Below, in pieces: positions 50,271-60,646 of a DNA stretch of 64,000 bases. The notes under the pieces were generated by a model. It made no database searches. It was not told the DNA's origin and saw only the letters and a list, made by a program, of their open reading frames with translations. The stretch is from positions 111,556,221-111,620,220 of the forward strand of contig OX377202.1 of assembly GCA_947396885.1 (NCBI GenBank), given 5' to 3'. A program made the position numbers and the translations under genes. Source of the stretch: Heligmosomoides polygyrus polygyrus (taxonomy: Eukaryota; Nematoda; Chromadorea; Rhabditida; Heligmosomidae). How positions within the stretch are numbered: the first letter of the stretch is position 1; every line of letters starts with the position of its first letter.

Positions 50271-50799
50271 TTCCCGAACAAAATTGTAGGTTCTGTTCCT
50301 ATCGCCAAGCCGTGTCGGACTGTTCGCAATTCCTCGTGGCGGGAGTTTTTCGAGTGCAACGGGAATACCGACGTCACTAGATTCCGAATGGGCAGGCTCT
50401 TAGAGTGTGTCGCTCTTAAATGCCAATTTTCGGAGTCATGAGTGATCGATTTTGGCACCCCATGTGCGCAGTACGGAATGGGTGGTACTCGCAAAACGAT
50501 GTTTTTCTTTCATTTTTCAGTACTAGAGCTCACTGTTCTAGCACAGTCCTAGTGGATGGGGGAAGGGGTAGGCCATCGCTAGGAAAGCGAAATATTCTAT
50601 CCTGCCGCAGGCTGTCTGTCGGAAATATATGCAAGCACAGGATGGACTGCCCCCCCCCCCCCCCACCCTCCGTCTCAATCTTGTTGCGCCCACACCGGCG
50701 AGATGAGGCTCGGGTGAATTAAAAGTTTTACGCAGTACTGGTTTGTTCCACCCCAGTAGTGGACTGTCCCTGGCCACTCCAGGTGTAACTCATGTGCCT

Positions 50800-51216
50800 T
50801 CTTACGAAGGCGGAAGTATAAACTGACTGTATTGTGCCGGCGTTTATCACGTCAAATTAGACATTTCAAAGACAGACATGGACACTACTGAGCAAGCTCG
50901 ACGCCTTTGAAGGCAAATTTAACACCTTCCAAATACGAGCTTTTTCCTATTAAAATAGAGACCACGGAGGCGGTTAGAATAAATTTTGTTTATTCAAGAA
51001 AAAACTACTATGACTTTCTTTGAATTTTTCATTAAATTTACCTGGCGCAATTAGTATACACACTGTATGAAACTTTGTAATAATTAAGTTGTGTTTCAAA
51101 GCGAGTGTGCGTCGCAATCTCTTAGTAAATGGAAATAGGAGATCGCCTGTATAGTCGCTATCAAAAATTCTGTTTGCATGGAGTAACACAGATATAGACT
51201 ACAACAAAAATAGATA
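50800..51216. other. AT-rich interval without a recognised feature
   Basis: There are only short ORFs; the longest is on the minus strand at 50974-51189 and has no recognisable domain. Confidence 0.5.
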
Positions 51217-51218
51217 TA

Positions 51219-52498
51219 TTAGGTTGGCAACTAAATTCGTGGACTCACTCGAAGTCACATCTTTTATCAGAGGTTATTGGGTTGTTTGTGCAAGAATTCT
51301 CTTGCTCTTTTCACTATTTGAAACCAATTGGTCTGCGCTTCTCGACACTACTTTGTTTGTCCTGACATTCCGATTTAGTGGGAAGCTTTTCAGTCTGAAG
51401 TGAAGGGACACAAAGACACTATTCGCGAACGCCTTCTTTATGAGTACCAGCTCGGCCACTCTGCAGCTGAGCCCGACAGAACATTAGGGCAGCAGTAGGA
51501 GATGAAGTTTTCCAACGAATGACAGTGTTCAAATGGTCCAAGAGGTTTCGTGAGGGCAACGTTGGCACTGAAGACAAGTGACGCACCGGACGACCCATCG
51601 CCCTCGATCGTCGAGCTGTAATAAGCGCCATCGAAGGAAATCCGAGCTTGACAACGTTGGCACTCGTCTTTAGAAGCCACATACCTTTAGTTAGAAGATT
51701 CGGCACAGCGCTGGCTTTTCCGCAAAGCTCGGTAAATGGGTGCCTCACGACTTGACTCTATCGCAGAGGAACAAACGTCTGGATGCCGCGAAAGAATTGT
51801 TGGATCATCACAAGGAGGAACCATTTCTCCACCGATTGCTAGCATGTGATGAAAATTGGATTCCACTGGATGATCGCCAGCGCTCTAATCAGTAGCTTAG
51901 AGTGAAACAGAAGCCGCTGCCAACGCCTAAGCCTGACCCCATCAGAGCAAGTTGATGCTCTCCGTTTGGTAGTATCGGGGAGGTGTTATCTTCTGGGAAC
52001 TCATCGAGAGCAGTTCCAGCATTGATGTCGAAGTATAATACTCTTCTCAACTTGACTGCGTGCAGGCCGAACCCCTCAAGAATCGGTTCCGACAGCTCTT
52101 CAGTAGTGGCATTACCCTTCAGCAGGATAACGCCAGACCACACGTCGCGAACCAGACTCTTCAAAAAATCTAAGACCTTGGCTGGGAGCGTCGAACTCAT
52201 TCCACCTTACAGCACAGACTGTGCGCCGAGTGACTTCCACCTTTTTCGTTCGCTGCAGCACTCCTTGGCTGGAAGACGATTTACCAATGTGGACCAGGTC
52301 AAAATTCACCTCCACCGATTTTGCGCCTTAAAACCACAAGAATTCTACAGTCGTGGGATCGACCAGCCACCTGATAAATGGAAAGCGGTTCTGCGTTCCA
52401 ACGGATCTTACTTCGATTAAAGGTTGTTATTAGTTATTTGTTAATAAACACCTTTGTTGAAGGTTCTTGAGAGTCCATGAATTTAGTTGCCAACCTAA
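51219..52498 (+). mobile_element. Mariner-family transposon, 1280 bp, intact ends
   Basis: The terminal inverted repeats start TTAGGTTGGCAACTAAATTC at both ends (the right one read on the minus strand). About 28 of the first 30 positions match. TA dinucleotides at 51217-51218 and 52499-52500 are the target-site duplication. The length is typical for mariner. Confidence 0.95.
51400..52420 (+). pseudogene. Mariner transposase, multiply broken
   Basis: Mariner transposase cuts and pastes the element using a D,D(34)D catalytic triad. Pieces spread over three frames give the family order. First the N-terminal DNA-binding part (KDTIRERLLYEYQLGHSAAE, VFKWSKRFREGNVGTEDK), then a GRP linker (RTGRPIALDRRAVISAIEG). 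The first catalytic Asp is in CDENWIPLDD, the second in QQDNARPHVANQTLQKI, and the third in PPYSTDCAPSDFHLFRSL. The C-terminus is KPQEFYSRGIDQ and KWKAVLRSNGSYFD, stop at 52420. All three Asp codons survive, but there are several in-frame stops (for example near 51500, 51578, 51895 and 52166) and frameshifts (near 52190 between the second and third Asp). It is dead; the ends could still be used in trans. Confidence 0.93.
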
Positions 52499-52637
52499 TA
52501 AATTGTTAGCTGCATTTTGAGCACCTTTGTCTCGTTTAAAACATTTACTAAAGTATTAAACAGGTAGAGCTTCTATCCAAATAAATGTTTTGGAAGATAA
52601 AACCTTAGAAGAACTCGTTGTTCTCACAACTCCGAGT

Positions 52638-53313
52638 AAACAGCATTTACACCATTAATCAAATCAGCCTGTCAACACACTGGATGGGTGCATGGCGCAA
52701 TCCCTAGCATAACACCTTCGCTTAAGATTTTCACTTCTCAGCGCTTTAAAATGAGCATAGAAACCTATCGGTGGGTAAATGATGAAAATTTTTTACCATT
52801 CAGGCGAACGAAACTTTTGGAGCACCCTGCATAACGGTAATGAATCACAGCATATCTTATGGGTGAGAACGTCCTTGAAAAGCCTAAACGGTCTTAGTCG
52901 CCAATTTGGGCAGCATTTGAAGGTGTGGATGCGAAACCCAATCAGGTCGCATCGAGTGGGCCTGCCAGTCAGAGGTGATGTACGATCGATGCCCTGATTG
53001 GCCAGTGCGTATTCGGTCAGCGCTCTGATTGGTGAATACACGCATGGGCGTGTGATAGCGCAGTAGGAGAAAACGCCAATTGTCGTGTGTATTCCGATTC
53101 AAGGTTTATGGTTCGGATTTCCCGCCAACGCCAAGCAAGCCTTCCATTTCTCCGTGGTCGATAAATCGATACCAAACTCTTATGGGAAGGATAAATCACG
53201 GCTTTGTTATCGGCTGGTCACCGTAAGTCATTGTATGCGCATTTAAATTGCCTCCACAATATCCCGTAAAGTACATAGAACGCATGGCGCATCTTAAGGA
53301 GTGATTGATTAAC
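52638..53313 (+). repeat. Dispersed repeat family, copy 1 (about 676 bp)
   Basis: It aligns along its length with 58852-59483. Shared blocks in order are CAGCATTTACACCATTAA, GGGTGCATGGCGC, AAGATTTTCACTTCTCAGCG, GAGCATAGAAACCT, CGTCCTTGAAAA, the GCATCGA.TGGGC segment and the terminal AGTGATTGATTAAC. There is no coding potential I can support. It may be a non-autonomous DNA element of unknown type; I do not find clear terminal inverted repeats. Confidence 0.75.
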
Positions 53314-54462
53314 GCCGTCTGTTACACGACTTCTCTTCTGACTTTAAGTTAGACAACTTTTTAAGTCCGCGCTTTACACTGCAGCTGGTCCTCGGAAGGA
53401 CGACTTTCTTTCCTCCTGTAACGCGTGAATCCTGTCCAAACCACTGCTAAAACTCTCCAACTATTCAGAATGACGTTGGTCGAGCATTCAAACGATTAAG
53501 GTGCCTCTACTTACTTCAATTGACTGTATTAGCAAACAAGGTCTAGTGGACACAACATCCTCGGAAATTTCTATAAAGCTGAGCTTTTTTCGCCAGCCTA
53601 GCAGTGCTATCTATATATGGCCTTTAGTAGGTTTTACTTACTCGTAGTACAATAGAAAGCTCTTTGATAACAATTACAGGGCGGCCCGTGAGCTTTGCAA
53701 CAAAATTAGGCAACTTTTTTAGAAGACTTTCTTCAATTTTACAGCATAACATATTAACAGCTATGTAGTGCTATACTCTTTTCAATTATCACGGTTGTAG
53801 CTATTCATAGTACAATAGAAAGTAATGTTCTAAGACTAAAGGCTTTTGCTCCTGATCCGCAACGGGATACTCCCATTCCGAAGTGGCTAAATTTCCGAAG
53901 ATTGGTGGTTGAACATTCTGTGTTATGTTAGGGTATAGGCCATTTCAGGATCATTCAAGAGCGAACATTAGATGAATGAATCTAAGCTACGGTTGAAGAA
54001 CGCTATTAGTTTGCCCATCATACGCAACAAAGCAACGAAGTGAAACAAATTGTATATTTAGTCGTGGGCGTAACGTATTATTATGCAATGTTCAGTAGTT
54101 TTTTAAAGAACTGCAAGAACGGCTCTACAAGATCGCAAGCGTAGCAAGGATTCAACTGTGAGAAGGAGAGAATAGGAGAGAAGGAAAAAATTTAGCGTAG
54201 CTACTGTGCGTCGCACAAACTAGTTATTCAGCCGTCGCTTCCTTTGATGAAAAATTTAAAATGGAAATTTTGGAAATGTGCCTCTTTAACAATCAGTACT
54301 AGTACACATTTCGCTAATACGATTCAGTGTTCTCGTTGAAAAAAACTGAAAAAGCTGTATGCCTCAAGGGTGGCCCACTGCGGTACTGTTTTCTATGATG
54401 AAACGCCTTTTCTAGCTGAAAGGATTTCCAGCGATCAAATTCATGGTAAACATTGGTGATCA
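53314..54462. other. Unassigned AT-rich interval
   Basis: I see no gene or element. The 15-mer TAGTACAATAGAAAG occurs twice (about 53646 and 53809). Confidence 0.5.
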
Positions 54463-54637
54463 GGGGCCAGATTCATCAACCACTTACCGGCCGGCAACGG
54501 TAAAAGGTACCGCCAAAACCCCATGATAAGACATTCATTAATATGCGGTGTGGTAACTTTGGGGTCAAACTCTCTGTGTTGGTTACTACGTAGGCCGGTA
54601 TGGTGAATCCGGCGGTATCGTTGATGAATCTGACCCC
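54463..54637. mobile_element. MITE-like element, 175 bp
   Basis: The left end GGGGCCAGATTCATCAAC and the right end (minus strand) GGGGTCAGATTCATCAAC are inverted repeats with one mismatch. A related single end, GGGGCCGTATTCATCAACG, occurs at 60211. I do not see a clear target-site duplication. Confidence 0.7.
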
Positions 54638-54962
54638 AGTCAAAACTCATCAACAAGACAAAATGTGGAAGCGATCTTAATGTGGTGGTGGAGACAAGCT
54701 TGTATTTTTATATAAAACAAGTTAAATTCAGCACCGAGGAACTCGATGGTGCCAGTGCCATCGCAACAGTTCCACTTTTTGTCCAACCTGTTCGCTTTTT
54801 TCTATACATTTGCTCAAGCGTGGAGCGGTTGGTACAGGGATAATTTGCCGTTACCGAATGTTTTGTTGCCATCAAAACTCTTGCGCAAGGCGAATTCGCT
54901 TTTTTACTTGGTGCAGAACCGATTTCTATGTTGAATGTGGCATTCGGGTGCTCCACTTGACT

Positions 54963-55136
54963 CTACTAGAGCTACGAACGAGCTCTTCTTTGTTCTTCCT
55001 ACTAAATGGAAAAACACCTGATACATATAACGCAGTTATGTATGAAGCAAGTCATGATCTAAAAAACGGCACGCTATACTCTGCATTGAAGGGCCGGCTT
55101 CAAAGTGCACGGGACGAGACAAAGGCCTTTGCTTAA
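54963..55136 (+). pseudogene. Possible MULE-type transposase fragment
   Basis: The frame reads LLELRTSSSLFFLLNGKTPD, then TYNAVMYEASHDLKNGTLYS, and ends at a stop at 55136. MULE transposases have a segment of the type PL.F.LL.GK....Y..., a little before a catalytic D (often as DFE). The resemblance is limited to this one block, and the catalytic residues are not visible. It lies 325 bp from the MITE, but no link between them is shown. Confidence 0.35.
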
Positions 55137-55332
55137 TACAGTACAGGGACAGCTAGAGAACTACAACTTGAACTATTATACTTAGTGTGAAACGCTACGA
55201 GATCGACGAAGTCCCGCCATAAAATTGTTGCTCAGTTTTGGCTTCAAGGCCCTTTTCAATTAACGCCAACTGCACGTGGTTTTAGGACTGCCTCTAAGTC
55301 TTCATCATAAGGATTAAAAAATAATAAAAGAT

Positions 55333-55530
55333 GGCCTTAATCCACTCCTTATCGGAATGTGACATGCATTCTAATTCTATGAGATGTCGTCGAGGCAATT
55401 TGAATGAGTATTTGTCCCATACAATGACTTGCGAAGGTCAGACGATGATTTATTCTTCCCAGACTAGCCTAATACCAATACACCGACCGCGGAATGAGGC
55501 AAGGGTTCGTTGGCCTGGTCGGATAAGTGT
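55333..55530 (-). repeat. Dispersed repeat family, copy 3 (partial, inverted)
   Basis: Read against the reverse complement of copy 1 it shares CACTCCTTA, GAGGCAATTTGAATG, CATACAATGACTTGCG, GATTTATTCTTCCCA and the CACCGACC.CGGA segment. It corresponds to the last third of copy 1. Confidence 0.65.
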
Positions 55531-55559
55531 ACATCTTTGGCGGTTAACGAATTGACGAT

Positions 55560-56214
55560 GTTTTCCGTTAAAATTTGGCCTAACGACTTAACGGAATAAC
55601 GGATTTTTCAGAAATTGCCATGGATTGAAGATCTATCGACACATTTGCTGATCTGCGGATGTTTTTCGAACTTCTCTACCCGTCATCAGACCCCTTTTTC
55701 ATATTTTTCGCCTTCACGCCGAGGAGGCATACCGTTTCGCTTCTGCGTCCAGTTTGAAACTGAGTAGGGTCTCGCACTTTATACTCAAGATGGTGACTCG
55801 GCGCTTCTTTGCCATAAGGACTTTCGTTACGGAAGTAATCGGCAGAGGTTTGAGGTCGTCAGTTATTTTGATGCAGTTTTTTGTGACTCAACAAGCATAG
55901 TTCCACTACTCTATTTCTAGCGGCGTTTCTTCGCGACCGCCCTCGAGGTCTCGGGCTTCTGCAGCTTCCGACCGGAATGACGGATGAGCGTTCAGCTCCA
56001 TTCCTTCCAAACCTACACATACATGGTGGGAGACTAGGTAAGGTAACACTACACCTCCAGGGCATTGCTCCATCTTCGCGACGACAGCACACTGGGGAGG
56101 AAGTCTCCGTTGAGTTGGTGCAATATCTGTCCTACCCCCTATTCCTAGAGCCTGCCTTCTTAGCGATATAACTCCATTGGCACATTAATGATGGTCTTAT
56201 TATAAGGAATAAGA
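55560..56214. other. Unassigned interval upstream of the LINE
   Basis: There are short ORFs on both strands without recognisable domains. A 27-bp segment at 56104-56130 recurs with one mismatch at 57714-57740, inside the last intron of the downstream gene, which suggests another short dispersed repeat. Confidence 0.4.
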
Positions 56215-57080
56215 GAATGGTCTATGAAGTGGGAGCTTTTCATTGCGGCTGAGAAGACCTTTGTTTTGTCTAAGGGAATCTTTCCTCTGCTTCTTTCAAC
56301 TGCACATTGGGTTTAAATAAAGTCGATGAAGTGCGGGACCTAGGGTTTCTGATCAACTCCAAACTTGATTTTTCTTCCCATATCAGGTTTCTTGTCAATA
56401 AGGCTACGACTCGAACGTTTAACCTTTTCAAAACTCTTAGGTCTACAAACCCAAATATTTGGATCAAAGCCTACAAAATCTAAATTCGCTCCATCCTTGA
56501 ACACGGCACTACAGTTTTCAATCCGTCAAAACTAAAGGACATCACTTTATTAAAAAGCGTGCAGAACAATTTCACCCGCAAAATTTTTATCAGGTGCTTT
56601 GGTCTTGACTACGCCGCAATTCCTAATGGAGCATCTAGGGCTAATCAGTTAGGTTTGTCCTCCCTCAAGTACAGAAGAATCAAAGATGACATGGTCATGA
56701 TGTTCAAGATCCTTAAGGGTATTGTCAATGTTCCGTTGCACCAGTTCTTCGTTTTCACGTCCAGTCGGACTAGAAATGGTGGCCTTAGACTAGCGGGGCC
56801 GGTTGCAAAAAGTAAGGCTAGGATCAGCTTCTTTTCTAACAGAACTATTCGACTCTTCCTCCCCCTTCTAAAAGAGAACGCTCTTCAAATGTCGCTCAAA
56901 GGTTTCAAAAGCTTTCTTGACCGTCGACTCAAAGGAGATCAATCACTTTTTCCATGAAATTCATCATTTTGTTCTGTTTGCTCACACTTTTTACTTTTTT
57001 TAAGTGGTACGGTTTCAAGGTTGTACTGTGTTTTGTTGGTCTTTTAATATAAGGTTTACGTGTCATTATCACGTCTCCAA

Positions 57081-57115
<35 letters not shown>

Positions 57116-57118
57116 ATT
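56215..57118 (+). mobile_element. CR1/Jockey-like LINE, 5'-truncated, with TAAA tail
   Basis: Only the thumb and C-terminus of the reverse transcriptase remain. The frame gives WELFIAAEKTFVLSKG, then after a frameshift near 56275 LGLNKVDEVRDLGFLINSKL then DFSSHI, then KTLRSTNPNIWIKAYK, an in-frame TAA near 56479, SILEHGTTVFNPSKLKDITL, SLKYRRIKDDMVMMFKILKG and a stop at 56957. VRDLG.LINSKL...SHI and the YRRI..DM...KIL.G block are typical of the C-terminal part of CR1/Jockey-group ORF2. The 3' end has a short hairpin (ACGTG...CACGT, about 57057-57073) and about nine AAAT units (57079-57117), as CR1-type elements end in short tandem repeats. Confidence 0.85.
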
Positions 57119-57126
57119 ATTTTTAG

Positions 57127-58359
57127 ACTGGCGAAAAACCAGCGTCAGTTCCGGACGTTCTCTTCCAGGACAAATGGCTGTATGCAGTGGAAGGTGAGAG
57201 GGTCCCATGTCACGGCCTTTTTCACTCTTCTGAATGGCTTTCAGGTCCGCATTCAACCCTTTCACTCACGCCGTTGCAGCGACGTTCAATGAGGATCTTT
57301 CGGATTCGTGGGGCTCAGGATTCGCCGTGAATGTAAGCACAAGCCACCAAGAACTTCAGCACATCTAAAGCAGCCTTCTGAGCCGAGAACTGACGCAGCT
57401 CTTTTACAGGGTGTGAACAACTTCAATCTTCAAGTACGACGCAACTTCGATCAGTACGCGGACGCACCTCTCGACCGTAACGACGGGATGTATCAGCCGT
57501 TTTTGACGACAGGCACCGTCGGCGGGGATTACGACCTGAGCAAAATCCGAGAAGTGGCTGGTAGATTCCCGATTTTTAGACTGATGCGACGAAGTATCTT
57601 CCACTAGTCTTGAGTTTCTAGGTCACCTTGACCTGCCAATAGTCGGAGTGAATGAGCTGTTCGACTTCGACGGTAGAATCATGCTCAAAGGTGCGATATT
57701 TTTTTAAAAATTTTCTCCGTTGAGTTGGTGCAATGTCTGTTCATCATTAATTTTTTAAGCCGTAATCGTTACCTTTTCTGAATGATGGATTATCTTTTGT
57801 TCTCATATAAAATGTAAAAAAGGTAAAAAAGGGTATATGGATGCACTTCTTGGGATCTTAAGATATTTTCGATCTACCTCTCCTTGTCCGGAGGACCACC
57901 TTGAAGATGCACTTGCGTCCTTACTCTCATGCCATACGACTGCATTGCCTAAGCTGTCCAACATCATGTTGCAGCTAATAGGGCCTTCGGTGAAACTTAG
58001 AGAGGACGACTGTTGGACAAAACTACCTGTACCCACTCCCTTTTGGGATAGATCCGAAATTTCTTCTTTTAGCCAAATGTCTGCAATTCCTAAGTGTAGC
58101 TGGAAGAATACGTGAATGATGGTGATATTCTCCTTCAGGAGGCGGCAACGGTATTCTGAACAGTGCGATGGAGTTCCCGCTGACGCTGTCCGACCCGAAC
58201 AAGCGTGCGCCGTACACCTTCAAATACCTCCACTTCATGGCGGATCGACACATGCAGTATGGCCATGTGGTGCCGAACATGAATCTGTTCACCGTCGGAA
58301 AGGACAAGATCATGAGTCGACTGTCTCAGAACACCCTCAACCCCACTATGGTTGGGTAG
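57127..58359 (+). CDS. Spliced gene of unknown family, five visible 3' exons
   Basis: I do not recognise the family. Five exons fit one frame: 57127-57193, 57280-57332, 57410-57560, 57622-57690 and 58139-58359. Together they make 561 nt, or 186 residues plus TAG. All introns begin GT and end AG (86, 77, 61 and 448 nt) and the phases agree at every junction. The protein includes PDVLFQDKWLYAVEATFNED, LSDSWGSGFAVNGVNNFNLQ, YDLSKIREVAGHLDLPIVGV, NELFDFDGRIMLKGGGNGIL and YTFKYLHFMADRHMQYGHVV. Residue use is that of a soluble globular protein, with no long hydrophobic segment. Upstream exons are not visible: the first acceptor (TTTTAG, ending at 57126) follows the LINE tail directly, so 5' exons may lie beyond the LINE or be lost. 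The alternative acceptor at 57244 runs into a stop. The last exon could end instead at a weak donor (ATG|GTTGGG, 58350). Whether the gene is expressed is unknown. Confidence 0.65.
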
Positions 58360-58512
58360 ATCACTTGTGCTTTCAGAAGTGTTGCTTGTTCGAATTACTG
58401 TTCTCAATATCCTCCTCAGAATCGCTGAAAATTGGGCACAGAATTCTGCTGCACTCTTGAAAATTTAAATGCCGAGTACATGTCTTGAATGTGTACAGCA
58501 TTGTAAGGAGTG

Positions 58513-58668
58513 GAACGTCGGCTGATCATAGCCAATCGAAAGACCGACCGAACGCGCGCTGGCCGATCAAGTCACCTATCTCTCTGACTGGCACGAGCAT
58601 GTGTTGCCGCCCGATTGGCTGGTTGTTCCACATTCTCACCTCTCAATACTTCCCACATTCGCCACTAG
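58513..58668 (-). repeat. Dispersed repeat family, copy 4 (partial, inverted)
   Basis: It matches the reverse complement of copy 1 through AGCCAATCGAAAG, GACCGAACGCGCGCTGGCC, CTCTGACTGGCA, the CCCGATTGGCT segment and CATTCGCCACTAG. It lies about 180 bp before direct copy 2, giving an inverted arrangement. Confidence 0.6.
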
Positions 58669-58851
58669 TACCGTGGCAGTTAACGGCATGTTACTTGTCA
58701 AGATTGCGCCGCGCTCTTGTCCGATACGTCGCGAGGCCTATTTGACTAATACTGTAAACTCTGTTCACTTGCTTTCTTGAGCTGATCTTCTTTAGACCTT
58801 CTGTTTAATCAATAGCTTAGTTTTATTGATTGATTAGGCTGTCAGAGCACG

Positions 58852-59483
58852 CAAATAGCATTTACACTATTAACCAAATCAGCTTTGCGGCATGCTGGCT
58901 GGGTGCATGGCGCGGTCCTTGTGTACTACACCTATAAGATTTTCGCCTTTCAGCACTTTAAAAAGAGCATAGAAACCTGTCTGTAGCTAAATAGTGAGAA
59001 ATTGATTGCCATTTAGCTAAACGGTCAGAATTTTATGGAAATTCGAACAGTGCAAACATTTTTGGGGAGTATATCTTCTGGGTGATACCGTCCTTGAAAA
59101 TTGTCAACGGTCCTTCTCGCGAATGTGGTCAGCACTGCAAGGTGGGAATGCGCAAGCCGATCAGGCTGCATCGAATGGGCGTGCCATTTAGAGACGGTGT
59201 TCGATTGGTGCCCTGATTTGTCAGCGCTCGTTCACTAACTGTTGTGTCGGAAGAGGCGCCGGTTCTCGTGTGCACCCCAAATGGGCGCACAGTATTACCA
59301 AGCGTTCCATCCTTATAGGGGTCGTAAAGTTGGCACCAGAGATGTAAACCCTTCGAAATAGCCGGCGCTTTCATTGGCTGACCACCGAAAGTGTTTATAT
59401 CGACCTAGTGTGCATTGGAATCGCCTCTGTGAAATGTTGCATGGAAGCAGAGTGTGTGGCGCATTCCACAGTGATTGATTAAC
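58852..59483 (+). repeat. Dispersed repeat family, copy 2 (about 632 bp)
   Basis: This is the direct-orientation relative of 52638-53313, starting at AATAGCATTTACACTATTAA and ending AGTGATTGATTAACAC. The copies are well diverged, with many substitutions and indels, so the family is old compared with the satellites. Confidence 0.75.
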
Positions 59484-60210
59484 ACCTATCCTTGTCCCCA
59501 TTTCCCGTTATTATCTCTTAGCTACAGTCATGCATTTACTCAATACATCGCGATGTTTTATTGATTGTTAGCGTGAAAACCATGCACCTAGAGTTTTCAA
59601 ATCTAGAAAAGTGCGATTTTTTGCGCATCTGCCATAATTTTATTTAAGCAGCAATTTGCCTTATTCAGCCAGTGTTGCTTCTAAAATTTGAACCCAACCC
59701 CTTGTTTCGAAGTGAACACAAAACTGATTATCCGAATTTTTCTGTTTTGTAATGGCAAAGAATTATGAATTAACCATGATTTGGTAGGAAATCCGCCCAC
59801 ACAAAGTCAGTCCCCCTCACGGTATCGAAAAAACGATCATGTTATTGACGATGCGACCAGTGGTGGTAGAATCAGTGGCAGATAGATGACCGATCGTGGC
59901 TTAACCCATAATTCATCCCTTATATCTTTGAGACCGTTTGCGCCAGGAAACTTGTTCCTTGGTGAAAAAAGTTATTCAGCTATTGACTGAAGCAATATTT
60001 GTGGCTCACCGCTTTATAATCTATTTCAGACAACTAAGATTAAAAGAAGTTCCGAAAAATTCAAGCCTAAACATTTTGTATTTTTCAGCAAGGTATCTAA
60101 AAAGATGACTACAATCTTTGAACGATCATAAAACTTTCCGCGATTTTAGCTGCAACTACGTGCTAACTGTTTGGATTAGTCGCACCTCGAAAACCGTGTT
60201 ATAAGTACAG
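59484..60210. other. Unassigned AT-rich interval
   Basis: I see no gene, element end or structured RNA that I can support here. Confidence 0.5.
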
Positions 60211-60310
60211 GGGCCGTATTCATCAACGACTTACAGCAATTTAACGGAGAAAATACAGCCGAAATTCCTGATAGCACTGCCTATCAAGTGAAATGTTTCA
60301 CCATATTGCT
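60211..60310 (+). other. Single MITE-like terminus
   Basis: GGGGCCGTATTCATCAACG followed by ACTTA resembles the left end of the MITE at 54463. The matching inverted end is not found before 60646, so this is a decayed or truncated copy. A nested hairpin (TATCAAG...CTTGATA around GTGAAA-TG-TTTCAC) lies within 60284-60325. Confidence 0.4.
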
Positions 60311-60454
60311 TGATAAGCCGATAAGGTGCATCTCGAAGTGTCGACAAGGAATATGTAGCGAAAACACCGTACTGCAGCATACTCAATAAAAACTATCGGA
60401 TAGCGTTTCTCCACGGAAATTCTATACTAGGGTAAAAGTGCTAAACCCGGCAGC

Positions 60455-60515
60455 TTTGGAATTGAACCCTAAGTATCATGACATAAGGCAGCTCCCCCTA
60501 CCGTTGCGCCACCAA
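60455..60515 (-). other. tRNA-like pol III promoter (SINE head or decayed tRNA)
   Basis: On the minus strand, TGGCGCAACGG (60501-60511) fits an A box and GGTTCAATTCC (60458-60468) fits a B box, with 32 bp between them as in a tRNA gene. The anticodon and acceptor stems do not pair well, so a working tRNA is unlikely. A tRNA-derived SINE remnant is the better reading. Confidence 0.5.
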
Positions 60516-60646
60516 GGAAATGCCGCAACATCCTTAATCCTCCGCGGTAAGCTCGACCCTGCGAACCCTTAACCGCTAAAATTTTCGGTGCCTCCTACTC
60601 GTTCGCCTCAAGGGCTGGGCAAAAACAAAACATGTTTTCGTACTAT

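Noticed and set aside
57245..57332. Alternative acceptor at 57244 for the second visible exon
   Set aside because: In the phase left by the first exon it runs into TGA before the donor, while the acceptor ending at 57279 keeps the frame open.
57837..58115. 92-codon ORF within the last intron of the unknown gene
   Set aside because: It is outside the consistent exon chain, has an equally open ORF on the other strand and no recognisable motif.
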